From Actinoplanes sp. KI2 (GTDB taxonomy: Bacteria; Actinomycetota; Actinomycetes; Mycobacteriales; Micromonosporaceae): DNA of 64,000 bases. Where the stretch lies: the NCBI RefSeq assembly GCF_025630775.1, contig NZ_JAOSZE010000008.1, forward strand, positions 124,001 to 188,000, read 5' to 3'. A program made the translations under genes and the position numbers. The notes under the pieces are model-generated. The model saw only the letters and a list, made by a program, of their open reading frames with translations. It did no database searches and had not been told where the DNA came from. Positions within the stretch are counted from its first letter, which is position 1. The number at the start of each line of letters is the position of its first letter. Below are positions 44,997 to 54,690 of this stretch, piece by piece.

Positions 44997-47792
44997 GTGC
45001 CGAGTGACACCAGGACGACCCGTTTGGTCATCGTCGAGTCCCCGTCGAAGGCCAAGACGATCGCCGGTTATCTGGGGCCCGACTATTTTGTCGAGGCCTC
45101 CTTCGGCCATGTCCGCGATCTGCCGCGTAATGCCGCCGACGTGCCCGCCAAGTACAAGGGCGAGTCGTGGGCGCGGCTCGGCGTCGACGTCGACAACGGC
45201 TTCCATGCGCTCTACGTCGTCTCGCAAGACCGCAAGGCGCAGATAGCCAAGCTGCAGAAGCTGGCGAAGGAGGTCGACGAGATCTTCCTCGCCACCGATG
45301 AGGACCGCGAGGGCGAGGCGATCGCCTGGCACCTGATCGAGACGATCAAGCCCAAGGTCCCGGTCAAGCGGATGGTCTTCCACGAGATCACCAAGCCGGC
45401 CATCCAGGCCGCGGTGGCCAACCCGCGCGACATCGACCGCGACCTGGTCGACGCGCAGGAGGCCCGCCGCATCCTCGACCGGCTGTACGGCTACGAGGTG
45501 AGCCCGGTCCTGTGGAAGAAGGTGATGCCCCGCCTCTCCGCAGGGCGGGTTCAGTCCGTGGCGACGCGCATCGTGGTCGAGCGCGAGCGGCAGCGGATGG
45601 CCTTCCGTTCCGCCGAGTACTGGGACATCCTCGCCACCCTGGCCGTCCAGAACAGGGTCGAGGGACCTCGCAACTTCTCGGCCACCCTGATCGCTCTCGA
45701 CGGCGACCGGATCGCCACCGGCAAGGACTTCGAGCCCACCACCGGCCGGGTCAAGCCCGGCGCCGGCGTGGTGCACCTGGACGAGTCCGGGGCCCGCGGC
45801 CTGGCCGCCCGCCTCGAGGATCGGCCGTTCACGGTCACCCGGGTCGAGGAGAAGCCGTACCGCCGCCGGCCGTACGCGCCGTTCATCACCTCGACGCTGC
45901 AGCAGGAAGCGGCCCGCAAGCTGCGCTTCTCCGCCTCGCAGACGATGCGCACCGCGCAGCGGCTGTACGAGAACGGTTACATCACCTATATGCGTACCGA
46001 CTCGGTGAACCTGTCCGAGACGGCGCTCACCGCCGCCCGCCGGCAGATCGGCGAGCTCTACGGGGCCAACAACGTGCCGCCGCAGCCGCGCCGCTACACC
46101 GGCAAGGTGAAGAACGCGCAGGAGGCGCACGAGGCGATCCGCCCGGCCGGTGACAACTTCCGGACCCCCGGCGAGGTGGCCAACGAGCTGTCCGCCGACG
46201 AGTTCAAGCTGTACGAGCTGATCTGGCGCCGGACGATCGCGTCGCAGATGACCGACGCCGTCGGTAACTCGGTGAGCGTCCGGATCCGGGCGATCTCCAC
46301 GACCGGCGAGGAGGTCGACTTCGCCGCCTCCGGCAAGACGATCACCGACCCCGGCTTCCTGCGGGCCTACGTCGAGTCGTCGGACGACGAGAACGCCGAG
46401 GCCGAGGACGCCGAGCACCGGCTGCCGACCCTGGTCAAGGACCAGCCGCTGACCGCCGAGGAGCTGGCCGCGACCGGCCACCACACCACCCCGCCGGCCC
46501 GCTACACCGAGGCGTCGCTGGTCAAGGCGCTGGAGGAGCTGGGCATCGGCCGCCCGTCGACGTACGAGTCGATCATGCGGACGATCCAGGACCGCGGCTA
46601 CGTGGAGAAGCGTGGCCAGGCCCTGATCCCGTCGTTCCTGGCGTTCGCGGTGATCGGCCTGCTCGAGGGCCACTACCCCCGGCTGGTCGACTACAACTTC
46701 ACCGCGGCCATGGAGACCCAGCTCGACGACATCGCCGGCGGCGACCACGCGGCGCTGGACTTCCTCACCTCCTTTTACTTCGGCAGCCAGACGGCAGGGG
46801 ACGACACGATCGCCGCGGCCGGCGGCCTGAAGAAGATGGTGACCGAGAACCTCAGCGCCATCGACGCGCGCTCGGTCAACTCGATCCCGCTGTTCAGCGA
46901 CGAGGCCGGCCGCAACGTCGTGGTCCGGGTCGGCCGGTACGGGCCGTACCTGCAGCGTCAACTGCCCGGCGCGACCGAGGAGTCGCCGGACGACCGGGTG
47001 TCGATCCCCGAGGGCGTGGCGCCCGACGAGCTCACCCCGGAGAAGGTCAACGAGCTGTTCCTGGGCGGCGGCGGCGAGCGGTCGCTCGGCGACGACCCGG
47101 CCACCGGCGAGTCGGTGCAGCTGAAATCCGGCCGCTTCGGCCCATACGTGCAGGCCGGCGAGCGCAAGTCCTCGCTGTTCCGCAGCCAGTCGCCGGAGAC
47201 GCTGACCCTCGACCAGGCGTTGCGGCTGCTCAGCCTGCCGCGCGCCCTCGGCAAGGACCCCGAGGGCGCCGAGGTCCTCGCCGCGAACGGCCGGTACGGG
47301 CCGTACGTGAAGCGCGGCGACGACTTCCGCTCGCTGGAGAACGAGGACCGTCTCTTCACCGTCACGCTGGACGAGGCGCTCGCCCTGCTGGCCCAGCCGA
47401 AGACGCGGCAGCGCCGGGAGGCCAAGCCGCCGCTGCGCGAGATGGGCCCCGACCCGGTCACCGAGAAGCCAATGGTGATCAAGGAGGGCCGGTTCGGGCC
47501 GTACGTGACCGACGGCGAGTACAACGCGTCGCTGCGCCGCGGTCAGACGCCGGAGGAGCTCACCGTCGAGCAGGCCTCGGAGATGCTGGCCGAGAAGCGG
47601 GCGAAGGGCCCGGCGCCGAAGAAGAAGGCGGCCGCCAAGAAGGCGCCGGCCAAGAAGGCCGCCGACGAGAAGGCGCCCGCCAAGAAGGCCGCCGCGAAGA
47701 AGGCCACGCCCGCGAAGAAGGCGACCGCGGCCAAGAAGACGACGCCGGCGAAGAAGGCCGCCCCCCGAAAGGCGGCGGCCTCCGCCGAGTAG
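44997..47792 (+). CDS. topA: DNA topoisomerase I
   Basis: Type IA topoisomerase that relaxes negative supercoils, 931 residues. Toprim domain at the N-terminus (VIVESPSKAKTIAGYLG; DEDREGEAIAWH), active-site tyrosine in YITYMRTDSVNLS (about residue 325), and the actinobacterial-type C-terminal domain repeats (GRFGPYV, GRYGPYV) followed by a Lys/Ala-rich tail (KKAAAKK repeats), which gives processivity in mycobacterial and Streptomyces enzymes. GTG start; gggag lies four bases upstream. Confidence 0.96.
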   Translation: MPSDTRTTRLVIVESPSKAKTIAGYLGPDYFVEASFGHVRDLPRNAADVPAKYKGESWARLGVDVDNGFHALYVVSQDRKAQIAKLQKLAKEVDEIFLATDEDREGEAIAWHLIETIKPKVPVKRMVFHEITKPAIQAAVANPRDIDRDLVDAQEARRILDRLYGYEVSPVLWKKVMPRLSAGRVQSVATRIVVERERQRMAFRSAEYWDILATLAVQNRVEGPRNFSATLIALDGDRIATGKDFEPTTGRVKPGAGVVHLDESGARGLAARLEDRPFTVTRVEEKPYRRRPYAPFITSTLQQEAARKLRFSASQTMRTAQRLYENGYITYMRTDSVNLSETALTAARRQIGELYGANNVPPQPRRYTGKVKNAQEAHEAIRPAGDNFRTPGEVANELSADEFKLYELIWRRTIASQMTDAVGNSVSVRIRAISTTGEEVDFAASGKTITDPGFLRAYVESSDDENAEAEDAEHRLPTLVKDQPLTAEELAATGHHTTPPARYTEASLVKALEELGIGRPSTYESIMRTIQDRGYVEKRGQALIPSFLAFAVIGLLEGHYPRLVDYNFTAAMETQLDDIAGGDHAALDFLTSFYFGSQTAGDDTIAAAGGLKKMVTENLSAIDARSVNSIPLFSDEAGRNVVVRVGRYGPYLQRQLPGATEESPDDRVSIPEGVAPDELTPEKVNELFLGGGGERSLGDDPATGESVQLKSGRFGPYVQAGERKSSLFRSQSPETLTLDQALRLLSLPRALGKDPEGAEVLAANGRYGPYVKRGDDFRSLENEDRLFTVTLDEALALLAQPKTRQRREAKPPLREMGPDPVTEKPMVIKEGRFGPYVTDGEYNASLRRGQTPEELTVEQASEMLAEKRAKGPAPKKKAAAKKAPAKKAADEKAPAKKAAAKKATPAKKATAAKKTTPAKKAAPRKAAASAE

Positions 47793-47834
47793 TTTTTCTG
47801 GGGTTTTCCGTCGCGGGTCAGCTCAGTCGAGTAG

Positions 47835-49136
47835 TCAGGCGCCGAGCACCCGGTCCAGGTATTCGTTGGTGAAGACCCGGGCCGGGTCGAGGCGGTCGCG
47901 GACGGCCACGAAGTCGTCGAACTTCTCGTACGCCGGGCGCAGGTCGTCGGCCGAGCGATAGTGCAGCTTGCCCCAGTGCGGCCGCCCGCCGAGCGGCTGG
48001 CAGAGCGCCTCCACCGCCCGGAAGTACGGCTCGTACTCGACCCCGGTGAACTGGTGCACGGCCACGTACGCGGAGTCCCGCCCGTACCCGTGCGACAGCC
48101 AGACGTCGTCCGGGCCGGTGAACCGGACCTCGACCGGGAACTGCACCTTGAACGGCAGCCCGTCGATGATCCGCGGCAACGCCGAGATCACCTCGGGCAG
48201 CGCGGCGCGCGGGATCTCGTACTCCATCTCGGTGAAACGCACCCGGCGCGGCGTGCAGAAAACCTGGTCCGACCGCCCGGTGTAGGTCCGCGCGGTGAGC
48301 GCGCGGGCCGCGACCGCGCTGATCCTCGGCACCGTGCCGGGCGCCGCCCGGCCGAGTCGGCAGATCGCCTCGAAGACCGTGTTGGACAGGAACTCGTCGT
48401 CCATCCAGCCGCGGAACCTCGACAGCGGCCGGTCGTGCTCCGGCACCCTATTGTTGATCTTCAGCTGGGCCCGGTCGGTGTACGGGTACCAGAAGAACTC
48501 GATGTGGTCGTTCGCCGGGATCCAGTCGTCCAGCCCGGCCAGCACGTCCGCCAGCGCCATCGGCCGCTCGTCGGCCAGCAGGTTGAACGCCTCCGTGCAG
48601 CGCAGCGTCACCTCGACCAGGATGCCGAGCGCGCCGAGCCCGAGCCGTGCGGCCGGGAAGATCGGGTCGTCCTTGCCGACCTCGAGCACGTCGCCCGAGC
48701 CGGTGACCAGCTTGACCCCCTCGACGCAGGAGGCCAGCGTCGCGTGCGAAGCGCCGGTGCCGTGCGTGCCGGTGGAGATCGCGCCGGCCACCGTCTGCTG
48801 GTCGATGTCGCCGAGGTTGGGCATGGCCAGACCGTGCTCGGCGAGCAGCGCGTTGAGCACGTGCAGCGGCATGCCGGCCTGCACGGTGACCAGCGGGCCG
48901 TCGATCGAGATCAGGCCGGCCAGCCGGTGCAGGAACAGTCGCTGGTCGTCCGCCACCGCGATGGCGGTGAACGAGTGACCGCTGCCCACCACCTTGACCC
49001 GGCGTCCGGAACCGGACGCTTCCTTGACCTGGGCCGCGACCTCGTCGACAGTGCCAGGAGTCAGTATCTCGGTCGCTTGGGCCTGCTGGTTGCCGCCCCA
49101 GTTGGTCCAGCGGCGGGCGATCACGGGCGTCGTCAT
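47835..49136 (-). CDS. FAD-linked oxidase, D-arabinono-1,4-lactone/alditol oxidase type
   Basis: Vanillyl-alcohol-oxidase-type flavoprotein of 433 residues. FAD-binding motifs GSGHSFTAIA (about residue 52) and TGTHGTGASHATLASCV are present, as is the C-terminal HWGK motif typical of aldonolactone and alditol oxidases. It oxidises a sugar lactone or polyol with O2; exact substrate not predictable. ATG start with ggagga upstream. Divergent from a TetR gene, which may regulate it. Confidence 0.9.
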   Translation of the reverse strand: MTTPVIARRWTNWGGNQQAQATEILTPGTVDEVAAQVKEASGSGRRVKVVGSGHSFTAIAVADDQRLFLHRLAGLISIDGPLVTVQAGMPLHVLNALLAEHGLAMPNLGDIDQQTVAGAISTGTHGTGASHATLASCVEGVKLVTGSGDVLEVGKDDPIFPAARLGLGALGILVEVTLRCTEAFNLLADERPMALADVLAGLDDWIPANDHIEFFWYPYTDRAQLKINNRVPEHDRPLSRFRGWMDDEFLSNTVFEAICRLGRAAPGTVPRISAVAARALTARTYTGRSDQVFCTPRRVRFTEMEYEIPRAALPEVISALPRIIDGLPFKVQFPVEVRFTGPDDVWLSHGYGRDSAYVAVHQFTGVEYEPYFRAVEALCQPLGGRPHWGKLHYRSADDLRPAYEKFDDFVAVRDRLDPARVFTNEYLDRVLGA

Positions 49137-49273
49137 TGTGGCTTTGTCCTCCGTACGAGCGGACAGTCGCACAAAACTGGACGTGCGGAGTGTCCTCCGC
49201 GTCCCGTCGATGCCTCTCGCTCGTTGATCCGAGTAACGTTCCGATTATCACTGCTGAGAGGGAGTGGCGACGC

Positions 49274-49903
49274 GTGTCGACACCAACCGTCACCACCGGG
49301 CCGCTGCGGCGCGTTCCGGTGCAGGGCAGAAGCGTTGCCCGAGTCCAGCGCATGCTCGACGCCTGCGCCGAGCTCGTCGATGAGGTGGGCTATGAGGGCC
49401 TGACAACGACGCTGCTCGCCGAACGAGCCGAAGTCGCCATCGGCTCGGTCTACCAGTTCTTCCCCGACAAGCGGGCGATCGTCCAGGCGCTGGCCATGCG
49501 CAACATGGACGCGTACCTGCAGGGTCTGTCCGCCCGGTTCGGCAGCGAGACCTTCGCCCACTGGTGGGACGGGGTCGACGCGGCCATCGACGTCTACATC
49601 CAGATGCATCGCAGCGTCGCCGGCTTCCGCACGCTGCACTTTGGCGACGTGGTCGACGTGCACCTGCTCGACATCGAGCGGGACAACAACGCGGTGATCG
49701 CCGACCGGCTGGCCGAGCTGCTGGTCGACCAGTTCCAGCTGATCGACCGGGCGCGGCTGCGCTTCGCCCTGCAGATCTCGGTGGAGGCGGCGGACGCGCT
49801 GATCAAGCTGGCGTTCCGGCGCGACACCAACGGCGACGAGTCGGTGCTCACCGAGGCGAAGGCTCTGATCCGGGAGTACCTTCACCGCCACGTGACGGAC
49901 TGA
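49274..49903 (+). CDS. TetR-family regulator
   Basis: 209-residue repressor. The HTH is visible at about residues 20-65 (ACAELVDEVGYEGLTTTLLA, then VAIGSVYQFFPDKRAI). The C-terminal ligand domain is unspecialised. Divergent from the FAD oxidase with 137 bases between, which would fit a local repressor. GTG start with ggag nine bases upstream. Confidence 0.88.
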   Translation: MSTPTVTTGPLRRVPVQGRSVARVQRMLDACAELVDEVGYEGLTTTLLAERAEVAIGSVYQFFPDKRAIVQALAMRNMDAYLQGLSARFGSETFAHWWDGVDAAIDVYIQMHRSVAGFRTLHFGDVVDVHLLDIERDNNAVIADRLAELLVDQFQLIDRARLRFALQISVEAADALIKLAFRRDTNGDESVLTEAKALIREYLHRHVTD

Positions 49904-49907
49904 GCAC

Positions 49908-51128
49908 TCATCCCAAGAAGGCATGGCCCTCTCCGCGGTAGGTCGGGGCCGGCGCCGCTGTCTCACCGTCGATCAGCTGTAGCTCGTTGACGTGCTCGCA
50001 CAGTTCGCCGGCCTTCGCATGACGAAACCACACCCGGTCACCGGGGCGGAGCGCGCCGGCGGCCTCGCCGAGCAGCGGTGTCTGCACCTCGCCGGCTCCC
50101 TCGTCGGGCTTGAACCGCAGCCCCGCCGGCAGGTAGGGCTGCGGCAGGCGGGAGCGCTCGGCCGGGCCGGAGGCGATCCAGCCGCCGCCGAGCACGGTCG
50201 CGATGTGCGGCGCCGGCCGCCGGACGACCGAGAGCGCGAAGAAGGCGGCGGGGGTGGGCCGCCAGTTCCGGTAGCCGTCGAAGAGGGTCGGACCGTACAA
50301 GCCCGACCCGGCGGTGACCTCGGTGACCGCCGGGTCGGCGCTGGTGGCGGCCACGCTGCCGGTGCCGCCGCCGTTGACGAACTCGAGGTCGCCGCCGGTC
50401 TCGGTGGCCAGCACGGCCCGGACGGCGGCGACCGCCTCGGCCCGGCGCTTGCGGATCTCCGGGAGCGACCGGGACTGCATGAGCCGGATGGCCTGGCCGC
50501 GCAGGGCCTGCCGGGGCGGCGCGTCGCCCACGCCGGCGATCTGCGCCTCGTACGACATCATCCCGACCAGCTTGAAGCCGGGCCGGGCGACCAGCCGGCG
50601 GGCGAGGGCGGCGGCCTGGGCGGCGGAGTGCACCGGCGAGCGGCGCACGCCCACGTGCAGGGGCCCGGGCTTCCAGGACGAGTCGAGGTCGATGCAGAGC
50701 CGTACGTCGGGCCGGCCGCCGGGCGGGGTGACCCGGTCGACGACGTCGAGGTGGCCCGGGTGATCGACCATGATCGCGATTGCCGCGGCCAGCGCCGGGT
50801 CGGCGGTCAGCTCGGCGATCGCCGAGCGGTCCACTGTCGGGTACGCGACCAGGACGTCTTCGGTCACGCCTTCGCGGACCAGCCAGATCGCCTCACGGAG
50901 GGTATAGGCCATCACGCCGTGCCAGCCCGGCTCGGCCAGCACCCGCTCGATCAGCGCACGGCACCGCACCGACTTGCTGGCCACCCGGACCGGTTTGCCA
51001 CCCGCCCGGGCCGTGAGCTGGGCCGCATTGCCGTCGAAGGCAGCCAGGTCGACCGCCGCAATCGGCGTCTCGAGGTGGCTGGTCGCCGCATCAAGGCGCT
51101 TCTGCAGGGCGTTGCGGTCGGCAATCAC
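49908..51128 (-). CDS. PLP-dependent alanine-racemase-fold enzyme (amino acid deaminase/aldolase type)
   Basis: Fold-type III PLP enzyme of 406 residues. The PLP lysine is in VASKSVRC (about residue 52). Family members act on D-threonine, D-serine or hydroxy-amino acids; the annotation in similar genomes is amino acid deaminase/aldolase. Convergent with the TetR gene (4 bases between). Specific substrate not determined. Confidence 0.85.
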   Translation of the reverse strand: MIADRNALQKRLDAATSHLETPIAAVDLAAFDGNAAQLTARAGGKPVRVASKSVRCRALIERVLAEPGWHGVMAYTLREAIWLVREGVTEDVLVAYPTVDRSAIAELTADPALAAAIAIMVDHPGHLDVVDRVTPPGGRPDVRLCIDLDSSWKPGPLHVGVRRSPVHSAAQAAALARRLVARPGFKLVGMMSYEAQIAGVGDAPPRQALRGQAIRLMQSRSLPEIRKRRAEAVAAVRAVLATETGGDLEFVNGGGTGSVAATSADPAVTEVTAGSGLYGPTLFDGYRNWRPTPAAFFALSVVRRPAPHIATVLGGGWIASGPAERSRLPQPYLPAGLRFKPDEGAGEVQTPLLGEAAGALRPGDRVWFRHAKAGELCEHVNELQLIDGETAAPAPTYRGEGHAFLG

Positions 51129-51259
51129 GCCAGCACGGTAACGCCGGAAACGGCAACGCGAAAGAGCTTCACTTTTTGCATTACCCGAACGTGCGAAACG
51201 AACCCGGTTTCGGTCGCCGGTTAGAGTGCACGCGAGCGGGGATCACGGGAGGTACGGCC

Positions 51260-53449
51260 ATCGACACCGAAACGCGCGAAACCGGGCCCGTCGACCTGTC
51301 GGGCATTGCGGCGCTGCGGTCGGTCCTGCGTATCCGTCCGTTCCGCCGCCTCTGGCTGGTGCTCAGCCTCGCCTCGTTCGGCGACTGGATCGGCCTGCTC
51401 GCCACCGGCATCTTCGCGGCGGCGCAGTTCCGCAGCAGCGCCGGGCAGGGTGCGGCGTTCGGCGGCACCATCGCCGTACGCCTGCTGCCGGCTCTTCTCC
51501 TCGGCCCGATCGCCGGCGTCTTCGCGGACCGGTTCGACCGCCGCTACACGATGGTCATCACCGACCTGATCCGATTTGTCTTCTATGCGTCGATCCCGAT
51601 CGTGCCGCTGCTGGGTGCCTCGCCGACCGAGACCGTCGCCTGGGCCGCGATCGCCACCTTCGTCGGCGAGACGATCACGCTGATCTGGATCCCGGCCAAG
51701 GAGGCCGCGGTACCCAACCTGATCCCCAAGTCGCGGATCGAGGTCAGCAACCAGCTCACCCTGGTCACCACGTACGGCATCACGCCGATCCTGGCCGCGC
51801 TCGCGCTCTCCGCGCTCACCGCCGGCATCCAGCAGTCCGGCGCCAGCCTGCCGGACTGGGCCCAGCCGGTGCAGCTGGCGCTCTACCTGAACGCGTTCTC
51901 CCGGCTCGTCACCGCGCTCACCGTCTTCTTCGGCATCAAGGAGATCGGCGGCAAGAGTGCCGAGCGGCAGCGCGAGGCGCAGCGGAGCATGTTCCGCCAG
52001 TTCCTCGACGGCTGGGAGTACATCGGCAACTCCTCGCTCGTGCGTGGCCTCGTGCTCGGCATCTTCGGCGCGTTCGCGGCCGGCGGCGTGGTGATCGGCG
52101 CGGCCAAGACCTTCGCCACCTCGCTGGGCGCCGGTGAGGCCGCCTTCTACCTGCTGTTCGGCGTCATCTTCATGGGCCTCGCGGTCGGCATCGGCCTCGG
52201 CCCGATGATCATCCGGGACCTGTCCCGGCGCCGCTGGTTCGGCCTGAGCATCGTGCTGGCCAGCGGTTCGGTGATGTTCCTCGGCGCCGCCTTCCACCTG
52301 TCCATGGCGCTGGTCGGCGCCCTGCTGGTCGGCGCGGGCGCCGGCATGGCCTTCCTGGCCGGCACCACGCTGCTGTACGGCGAGGTCGACGACGCGGTCC
52401 GCGGCCGTGTCTTCGCCGTCGTCCAGATCGGCGTCCGGATGGTCCTGCTGCTGGCCATCACGATCGCCGGCTTCCTGGTCGGCCTGGGCAGCTCCCGCCG
52501 GATCAGCCTGGGCTCGTTCCACTTCGACATCTCCAGCACCCGTGTGCTGCTGCTGGTCGCCGGCGCGCTCGGCATCTGGGTCGGGATCAGCGCGTTCCGG
52601 CAGATGGACGACAAACGCGGCGTGCCGGTGCTGGCCGACCTCTGGGGCTCGGTGCGTGGCCGCCCGCTCGCCGCGGCCGAGGAGTTCGTCCGGCATGGCG
52701 TCTTCGTGGTCTTCGAGGGCGGCGAGGGGGCCGGCAAGTCGACCCAGGTCGACCGGCTCGCCGCCGCGCTGCGCGCCGATGGCCGGGACGTCGTGGTCAC
52801 CCGCGAGCCGGGCGCCACCGACGTGGGCGCGCGCATCCGCCGGCTGGTGCTGGACAAGGCCGAGGCCCCCGCGCCAAGAGCCGAGGCATTGCTGTACGCC
52901 GCGGACCGCGCCCACCACGTGGCGACCGTCGTGCGGCCGGCCCTCGCCCGCGGCGCCGTCGTGATCAGCGACCGCTACGTCGACTCGTCGCTGGCCTACC
53001 AGGGCGCCGGCCGCACCCTGCCGGTCGCCGAGATCTCCTGGCTGTCCTCGTGGGCGACCGGCGGTCTCAAACCCGACCTGGTCGTGCTGCTCGACGTCGA
53101 CCCCGGCGTGGGCCTGGGCCGGGTCGACGCCCGCGGCCAGGGCCAGGACCGGCTGGAGAGCGAGTCCCGCCAGTTCCACGAGCGGGTCCGCTACGCGTTC
53201 CTCGACCTGGCCGCCGCCGATCCGAAGCGCTACCTGGTGCTGGACGCGGCCCGCCCGGCCGACGAGATCGGCACCGCGGTCGCGGAGCGGATGACCGGCC
53301 TGCTGTCCGCGGCGCTGCCGCCCGAGCCGGCCAGGCCCGCCGTCCCGCCCGCGCCCGAGCCGAGCAAGCCGGGGCCGGAGGAGGCCCCGCTCGAGGAGCT
53401 GGCCGAGCTGTTCGGCGTCGAGGACGAGACCCCGCCGCACCGCAAGTAA
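51260..53449 (+). CDS. tmk: Bifunctional MFS transporter / dTMP kinase fusion
   Basis: Fusion of an MFS-like 12-helix domain (about residues 15-455) with a C-terminal thymidylate kinase (about 480-690). Kinase features: P-loop FEGGEGAGKSTQ, DR motif ISDRYVDSSLAYQG, LESESRQFHERVR lid. It phosphorylates dTMP for DNA synthesis; the transporter half is a common actinobacterial arrangement. Start is odd: the best ribosome-binding site gggagg (51247-51252) points to ATC at 51260 (then DTETRETG), and a -10-like tagagt lies at 51222-51227. The next canonical starts are ATG 51176 and GTG 51191, both upstream of that box. The tail after ~700 is acidic and Pro-rich. Confidence 0.92.
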   Translation: MDTETRETGPVDLSGIAALRSVLRIRPFRRLWLVLSLASFGDWIGLLATGIFAAAQFRSSAGQGAAFGGTIAVRLLPALLLGPIAGVFADRFDRRYTMVITDLIRFVFYASIPIVPLLGASPTETVAWAAIATFVGETITLIWIPAKEAAVPNLIPKSRIEVSNQLTLVTTYGITPILAALALSALTAGIQQSGASLPDWAQPVQLALYLNAFSRLVTALTVFFGIKEIGGKSAERQREAQRSMFRQFLDGWEYIGNSSLVRGLVLGIFGAFAAGGVVIGAAKTFATSLGAGEAAFYLLFGVIFMGLAVGIGLGPMIIRDLSRRRWFGLSIVLASGSVMFLGAAFHLSMALVGALLVGAGAGMAFLAGTTLLYGEVDDAVRGRVFAVVQIGVRMVLLLAITIAGFLVGLGSSRRISLGSFHFDISSTRVLLLVAGALGIWVGISAFRQMDDKRGVPVLADLWGSVRGRPLAAAEEFVRHGVFVVFEGGEGAGKSTQVDRLAAALRADGRDVVVTREPGATDVGARIRRLVLDKAEAPAPRAEALLYAADRAHHVATVVRPALARGAVVISDRYVDSSLAYQGAGRTLPVAEISWLSSWATGGLKPDLVVLLDVDPGVGLGRVDARGQGQDRLESESRQFHERVRYAFLDLAAADPKRYLVLDAARPADEIGTAVAERMTGLLSAALPPEPARPAVPPAPEPSKPGPEEAPLEELAELFGVEDETPPHRK

Positions 53450-53453
53450 CGCG

Positions 53454-54551
53454 TCACTTCGACGCCGACGGGCTCGGGCTCGCGCTCGGCTGCTTCGGCG
53501 CATTCACCTTCTTCTGTACGGCGGCGATGGTGGCGGAGTCGACCGCCCCGGTCGGCTTGACCCCCAGCTCGGTCTGGAAGGCCTTCAGCGCCTCGGTCAG
53601 CGCCGGGGTCCAGGTGCCGTCGACCGGTCCGGACCAGTGCCCGGCCAGCTTCAGCGTCTGCTGCACGGCCGCGGTCGAGGCGACCTCCTGGGAGGCCGCG
53701 GCGCCGCCCTTGGCCGCGAGGTCGGTCCGCAGCGCGGCGTCGGTGGCCTTGTCGACCGTCCCGGTCTCCGGCAGGCCGTGCTTCTTCTGGAGGGCGGTGA
53801 CCGCGGCCACGGTGGTCGGCCCGTACACGCCGTCGATCTCGCCCTGGTAGTAGTCGGCCTCGGCGAGCGACTTCTGCAGCGCCAGGGTGTAGTCGCGGGC
53901 CGCCTCCTTGGCCTGCTGGTGCTGCTCGTCGGTGAGGCAGCCGGCCTCCTCGAACAGGCGCAGCCAGGCCATCTCGAGCGCGACGGCGGCGGAGTTGAAC
54001 TTCTCGGCGGCGTCGGCGAGCGCGCTCTTCGCGGAGACGCCCTGCTGCGCGGCGGTGAAGTCGGCGTCGGCCTGCTTGACCCGGTCGACCGTGGACGCCG
54101 CCACGAGCGGGGTCGCGCTGGGCGACGGTGACGCCGAGGGTGCCGGGGACGCCGAGGAGAGCGCCGCCAATGCCGCCTGCGCCGCGGCCAGTTCCTGTTC
54201 GGCGGTGGCGACGGCCTTCTTCGCCTCCTGCACCTGCTCGGCGCTGGAGATGACGTCGGAGCGCGGTTCGGTCAGGTCGGCGCCGGCCTCGGTGACGTCG
54301 CCGACCGTCGGGGCGGTCCCGGTCAGCACGTCCCCGTACCGGTCGAGCGCCCCGATGTAGGTCGCCGCCGACCGGCAGAAACCGTCCGCCTTCGTCTTCA
54401 GGTCGGTACGCGCCTCGTCGAGCGCCTGCTGCTTGTTCTCCACCCGGTTCTGGGCGACTGTGGAACGCGCGTCGCCGTCACCGCCGCCGCAGCCGGACAG
54501 CGCCAGCGCGATCGTCATCGTTCCGGCCGAGGCCGCGAGCAACCTTTTCAC
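53454..54551 (-). CDS. Peptidoglycan-binding lipoprotein
   Basis: 365-residue lipoprotein. Signal peptide with lipobox ALSGC (about residue 21), coiled-coil and helical section (about 30-230, with a Ser/Pro linker SPSPSATP), then two peptidoglycan-binding type 1 domains (EIDGVYGPTTVAAVTALQKK; PVDGTWTPALTEALKAFQTE). Likely anchors to cell wall. GTG start. Convergent with tmk. Confidence 0.85.
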   Translation of the reverse strand: MKRLLAASAGTMTIALALSGCGGGDGDARSTVAQNRVENKQQALDEARTDLKTKADGFCRSAATYIGALDRYGDVLTGTAPTVGDVTEAGADLTEPRSDVISSAEQVQEAKKAVATAEQELAAAQAALAALSSASPAPSASPSPSATPLVAASTVDRVKQADADFTAAQQGVSAKSALADAAEKFNSAAVALEMAWLRLFEEAGCLTDEQHQQAKEAARDYTLALQKSLAEADYYQGEIDGVYGPTTVAAVTALQKKHGLPETGTVDKATDAALRTDLAAKGGAAASQEVASTAAVQQTLKLAGHWSGPVDGTWTPALTEALKAFQTELGVKPTGAVDSATIAAVQKKVNAPKQPSASPSPSASK

Positions 54552-54626
54552 GCGACCAGGGTCGGGCACGGTCCGCGCCCGGGGGATCACCCCTGTCGAA
54601 TGAGGGCGAGACGGGCGGAGCCTTCC

Positions 54627-54690
54627 AATACCCCCGATGGCCGGCGGCGGCCTTTGAACTAATACCCCCGATGGCCGGCGGCGGCCTTTG
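54627..54690. repeat. 34-bp tandem repeat made from a DUF2231 gene 3' end
   Basis: Two copies of an identical 30-base block at 54627-54656 and 54661-54690 (period 34). On the minus strand both encode KAAAGHRGY; the inner copy holds the real end of the gene (TAG stop). Confidence 0.88.

Noticed and set aside
43191..46961. Very long open frame on the minus strand (1256 codons) across hppA downstream genes and topA
   Set aside because: It runs antisense to well-supported genes and is Arg/Gly/Asp-rich low-complexity translation, as expected from the third-position GC bias of the opposite strand.
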